Part shown: in pieces, positions 6,530-8,349 of the stretch
How the letters are laid out: every line of letters begins with the position of its first letter
How positions within the stretch are numbered: position 1 is the first letter of the stretch
Assembly: GCA_005884745.1 (NCBI GenBank)
Contig: VAZU01000212.1
Coordinates: forward strand, 1-8,349
Length of the DNA: 8,349 bases
Reading direction: 5' to 3'
DNA from: Alphaproteobacteria bacterium
Lineage (GTDB): Bacteria > Pseudomonadota > Alphaproteobacteria > Rhizobiales > Xanthobacteraceae
Program-made: the position numbers and the translations under genes
The notes under the pieces: generated by a model
Databases searched by the model: none
What the model was told of the DNA's origin: nothing
What the model saw: only the letters and a program-made list of their open reading frames with translations

Positions 6530-6708
6530 CCGGAGTCCGCGGCGTCGATCGCCTGACATCCGCTCCGAGCACGCCGCATTTTCGCCGACAACTCACCGGA
6601 GACTCGATGCGCCAAGGGGCCCGCGGCCCCTCGTTCCCGGCGGCGCGTGCCCGCATAATGCCGAACCGTTGGCATGCTGCCGCAAGCCCCCGAGCCAGGA
6701 CGAGAAGC
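6530..6708. other. Gap between surf1 and the CAP gene
   Basis: 179 bases with no gene. It contains the GC hairpin at 6615-6631, described separately. CATAAT at 6654-6659 matches the -10 consensus at five of six positions and could be part of a promoter for the CAP gene, but I find no TTGACA-like box 16-18 bases upstream, so this is weak. The surf1 frame ends cleanly at TAA 6527-6529. Confidence 0.3.
6615..6631 (+). terminator. GC-rich hairpin, possible end of the cox transcription unit
   Basis: AGGGGCC (6615-6621) and GGCCCCT (6625-6631) form a perfect 7-bp stem with a CGC loop, 85 bases after surf1. There is no T-run behind it (CGTTCCCGG), so it is not a classical intrinsic terminator. It could still stall polymerase or protect the 3' end of the cox mRNA. 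Its place between the oxidase operon and an unrelated exported protein supports a boundary role. Confidence 0.35.
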
Positions 6709-7296
6709 ATGATGAAATACGCGAGCGCCGCCATGATCCTGGCTCTTTCGGCAACCGCCGCGCTGGCGAGCCCGGAATCGGAAATCTCCGCGTATCGAAG
6801 GAGTCACGGCCTCCCGGCCGTCACGGCCGATCCCGCGCTGAATGCCCTTGCGGCCAAGCAGGCACACGCGATGGCGGCGAGCGGCGTCATGGATCACAGC
6901 GTTTACGCGCCGTTCGCGCAACGCATTTCCGCCTACAGCACCGTGGCCGCTGCCGAGAACATCGCCATGGGGACGAAAACGTTTTCGGAAACCTTGGCGA
7001 TCTGGAAGGCATCCTCCGGGCATAACACCAACCTGCTGATGGGGGACGCCCGGCGCATCGGGATCGCCTCGGCATCCGGTCACGGCAGAACCTATTGGGC
7101 GCTGATTCTGGCAGCCCCCAACGCGCCCAAGCGGCACAAAGGCTTGGTGCTGGTTGCTGGCGATGCGCCCTCGGCCGCCGCAGCCCCGAAGGAGGCGAGC
7201 TCGCGAGCCGAGAGACCTCGGACCAAGGCCGGCTGCTCTCGCAACGGCGCCGACGGAATGTGGCAAAAGCTGGTCTGCTGGCTGAACGGATCGTGA
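6709..7296 (+). CDS. Exported CAP/SCP-domain protein
   Basis: A 195-residue protein of the CAP superfamily (cysteine-rich secretory proteins, antigen 5, PR-1; bacterial YkwD-like). Residues 1-20 form a signal peptide ending ALA, so it is exported to the periplasm or outside. The CAP fold shows in IsaYRRSHGLPAVTADPALN (26-45), the first histidine (His63 in VMDHS), AENIAMG with Glu83 (82-88), ETLAIWKASSGHNTNLL with His105 (94-110), and RRIGIA (115-120). The bacterial family has no single known activity. A 50-residue low-complexity tail follows, ending in a segment with Cys176 and Cys190 that may form a disulfide. AGGA (6697-6700) sits eight bases before the first of two adjacent ATGs (6709, 6712). 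It has no evident link to the oxidase; it separates surf1 from thrC, which I expect closer together in relatives. Confidence 0.87.
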   Translation: MMKYASAAMILALSATAALASPESEISAYRRSHGLPAVTADPALNALAAKQAHAMAASGVMDHSVYAPFAQRISAYSTVAAAENIAMGTKTFSETLAIWKASSGHNTNLLMGDARRIGIASASGHGRTYWALILAAPNAPKRHKGLVLVAGDAPSAAAAPKEASSRAERPRTKAGCSRNGADGMWQKLVCWLNGS

Positions 7297-7375
7297 AGCC
7301 TCGCATCACGCCCCGTTCAGATGACGCCGATCATAGTCGCGGATACTGGGTTGATCCCTGCAGCTTGGCGATACC

Positions 7376-7381
7376 GGGAGG
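7376..7381 (+). promoter_or_regulatory. Strong ribosome binding site fixing the start of the small exported protein
   Basis: GGGAGG lies five bases before ATG 7387. The open frame extends back to an ATG at 7321, but that start has no such signal, and only the 7387 start gives a proper signal peptide at the N-terminus. Confidence 0.65.
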
Positions 7382-7386
7382 ATGTC

Positions 7387-7755
7387 ATGCGTAACATGGT
7401 TCTCGCAGTCACTGCCGCAGCCGCGATCGTTTCGGCCGGGGCGTTCTCGAACGCCGAGGCCGCCGACCTCTACCCGGAGGCCCCGCCGCCGGTCGCGGAG
7501 GTTCCGCCGCCCGCCGCCGCGCCGCCCGTCGCCGTCGTTCCGCGGCCCCCTGCGGTCGTCCTCGTCGAGCCGCCATGCCCCGTGGTTTGGCGGTGCGGCT
7601 ACTGGGGCTGCGGCTGGCGGCAAGCCTGCGGGCCGGTCGGCCCCGCGGTTTATTATGGCGCGCCGCGCTGGGACTATTACGGCGCCCATCGGGACTACCG
7701 GGGTCCGTACTGGGGACGCGGGCACCACTGGAGCTACCGGCATCACTGGTCGTAA
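7387..7755 (+). CDS. Small exported proline-rich, aromatic- and His-rich protein, unknown function
   Basis: 122 residues, not recognised as a named family. Residues 1-25 are a signal peptide (ending AEA). Residues 29-63 are dominated by Pro, Ala and Val (APPPVAEVPPPAAAPP), probably an extended linker. Residues 64-81 hold four evenly spaced cysteines (Cys64, Cys70, Cys75, Cys81; CX5CX4CX5C) among Trp and Gly. The tail, 87-122, is rich in Tyr, Trp, Gly, Arg and His and ends HHWSYRHHWS. Short secreted proteins with Gly/Tyr/Trp/His-rich tails are frequent in Rhizobiales and mostly uncharacterised. Cell-envelope or metal binding is possible through the His and Cys content, but this is a guess. It begins 90 bases after the CAP gene, on the same strand, and may be cotranscribed. 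The strong ribosome site and signal peptide make it a credible gene. Confidence 0.75.
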   Translation: MRNMVLAVTAAAAIVSAGAFSNAEAADLYPEAPPPVAEVPPPAAAPPVAVVPRPPAVVLVEPPCPVVWRCGYWGCGWRQACGPVGPAVYYGAPRWDYYGAHRDYRGPYWGRGHHWSYRHHWS

Positions 7756-7882
7756 GCGGCCCGGATCCCGTCCAGGAAGCCCTTTCCGTTGAAACGGGGT
7801 GCATTTTCCGGCCGCCAGAGTGCTGTTTCTTGTACGGGCTCCGCCTTGCGAATAGGGTGCGGCCGACCTGAAGGATCGGCCG
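7756..7882. other. Gap before thrC
   Basis: 127 bases without a gene. The last 23 hold the inverted repeat around the thrC ribosome site. I see no convincing -35/-10 pair; TTGTAC (7830-7835) and GAATAG (7850-7855) are spaced too closely to be trusted. A thrC promoter is expected here or further upstream but cannot be placed. Confidence 0.3.
7860..7882 (+). promoter_or_regulatory. Hairpin enclosing the thrC ribosome binding site
   Basis: CGGCCGA (7860-7866) and TCGGCCG (7876-7882) are perfect 7-bp inverted repeats, ending directly before the GTG start at 7883. The loop CCTGAAGGA contains the Shine-Dalgarno AAGGA (7871-7875), and CC 7867-7868 can pair with GG 7873-7874, closing it further. The fold would hide the ribosome site, so it may lower or control thrC translation. 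No ligand-binding structure or leader peptide is visible. Confidence 0.45.
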
Positions 7883-8349
7883 GTGCGTTATATTTCCACC
7901 CGAGGCGAGGGTCCGCCGCTGTCTTTCGTCGAGGCCATGCTGGCCGGGCTCGCCCGCGACGGCGGCCTCTATGTGCCTGAATTTTGGCCGGTTTTCGCCC
8001 CGGAGCAGATCGCCGCCCTGGCCGGGCTGCCGTATGCCGAGCTGGCGCTCGAAATCCTGCGCCCCTTCGTCGACGACGCGATCCCGGAGGGCGATCTCGC
8101 CCGGATGACCCGCGAGGCCTATGGGACGTTCCGCCACCCCGCCGTCGTCCCGCTGGTCCAGCTCGGCCCTCGGACGTTCGTGCTCGAGCTGTTCCATGGC
8201 CCGACGCTGGCCTTCAAGGATTTGGCCATGCAGCTCCTCGCCCGGCTCATGGACCATGTGCTGCGCCAGCGCGGCGAACGGGCGACCGTGATCTGCGCGA
8301 CTTCGGGCGATACCGGCGGCGCCGCGGTCGAGGCGTTCCGGGCCTGCCC
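7883..8349 (+). CDS. thrC: Threonine synthase, N-terminal part (runs off the window)
   Basis: This PLP enzyme converts O-phosphohomoserine to threonine in the cytoplasm, the last step of threonine synthesis. The first 155 codons are present; the family is around 460-470 residues long. The start is GTG 7883, giving the family N-terminus MRYISTRGE, then GLARDGGLYVPE (22-33). The PLP-binding lysine is Lys112 in LFHGPTLAFKD (103-113), and ATSGDTGGAA (139-148) is the conserved phosphate/PLP loop. AAGGA (7871-7875) lies seven bases upstream. No stop occurs before the window edge. In related Rhizobiales thrC lies near the cox cluster, usually with an M16 protease gene after it, which would lie beyond this window. 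Confidence 0.95.
   Translation, partial: MRYISTRGEGPPLSFVEAMLAGLARDGGLYVPEFWPVFAPEQIAALAGLPYAELALEILRPFVDDAIPEGDLARMTREAYGTFRHPAVVPLVQLGPRTFVLELFHGPTLAFKDLAMQLLARLMDHVLRQRGERATVICATSGDTGGAAVEAFRAC

Noticed and set aside
6253..6708. N-terminal extension of the CAP protein back to 6253
   Set aside because: This would overlap surf1 out of frame. A signal peptide and ribosome site define the start at 6709.
7297..7386. Promoter with TTGATC (7351-7356) before the small exported protein
   Set aside because: The nearest -10-like box (ATACCG) is only about 14 bases away, too close for a standard sigma-70 promoter.
7409..8257. Antisense 282-codon frame over the small exported protein and thrC
   Set aside because: It opposes thrC, whose motifs are unmistakable, and has low-complexity Arg-rich sequence.
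1..8349. CRISPR array, tRNA/rRNA genes, insertion sequences, prophage or defence genes
   Set aside because: I looked for spaced direct repeats, cloverleaf ends, transposase motifs and terminal inverted repeats and saw none.

Overview
The window is GC-rich and carries a cytochrome c oxidase (aa3-type, complex IV) gene cluster, all on the + strand. The gene order coxB - ctaD - ctaB - coxF - ctaG - ctaE - DUF983 - surf1, followed by thrC, and the protein sequences themselves point to an alphaproteobacterium, most likely of the Rhizobiales/Hyphomicrobiales (Bradyrhizobium/Rhodopseudomonas-like). This assignment comes from recognised gene order and sequence similarity in memory, not from a search.

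Layout. 1-146 is a leader with a stem-loop and the ribosome binding site of coxB. 147-998 encodes subunit II (CoxB), interrupted by an in-frame TAG at 429-431. 1047-2657 is the catalytic subunit I (CtaD). 2716-3666 is heme O synthase (CtaB). 3663 onward is the one-helix protein CoxF, whose usual stop appears to be missing, so its frame runs on across ctaG to 4205. 3838-4440 is the CuB chaperone CtaG (Cox11). 4497-5348 is subunit III (CtaE). 5400-5789 is a DUF983 zinc-ribbon membrane protein. 5786-6529 is the heme-insertion factor SURF1, starting at TTG. Then come two exported proteins that do not belong to the oxidase: a CAP/SCP-domain protein (6709-7296) and a small proline-rich, aromatic-rich, four-cysteine protein (7387-7755). 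The window ends inside thrC, threonine synthase (7883 to the edge).

How the genes work together. CoxB (CuA), CtaD (hemes a/a3, CuB) and CtaE form the oxidase core. CtaB makes heme O, the precursor of heme A. CtaG delivers copper to CuB and SURF1 assists heme a3 insertion. CoxF and DUF983 are conserved companions of poorly defined role. Short gaps and ATGA/TTGA overlaps support one transcription unit from coxB to surf1. A strong GC hairpin at 6615-6631 marks its plausible end.

The main surprises are two lesions in an otherwise intact operon. The coxB amber codon falls exactly at the conserved glutamate at the mouth of the K proton channel (bovine Glu62 of subunit II) and is followed directly by a GTG. 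The coxF reading frame has lost its stop at the ctaG junction. Each could be a sequencing or assembly error, a genuine mutation, or, for coxB, a two-piece or readthrough gene. Other points are the two secreted-protein genes inserted before thrC and a hairpin that encloses the thrC ribosome binding site. I saw no RNA genes, CRISPR array, insertion sequence or phage element, and no fully new system.
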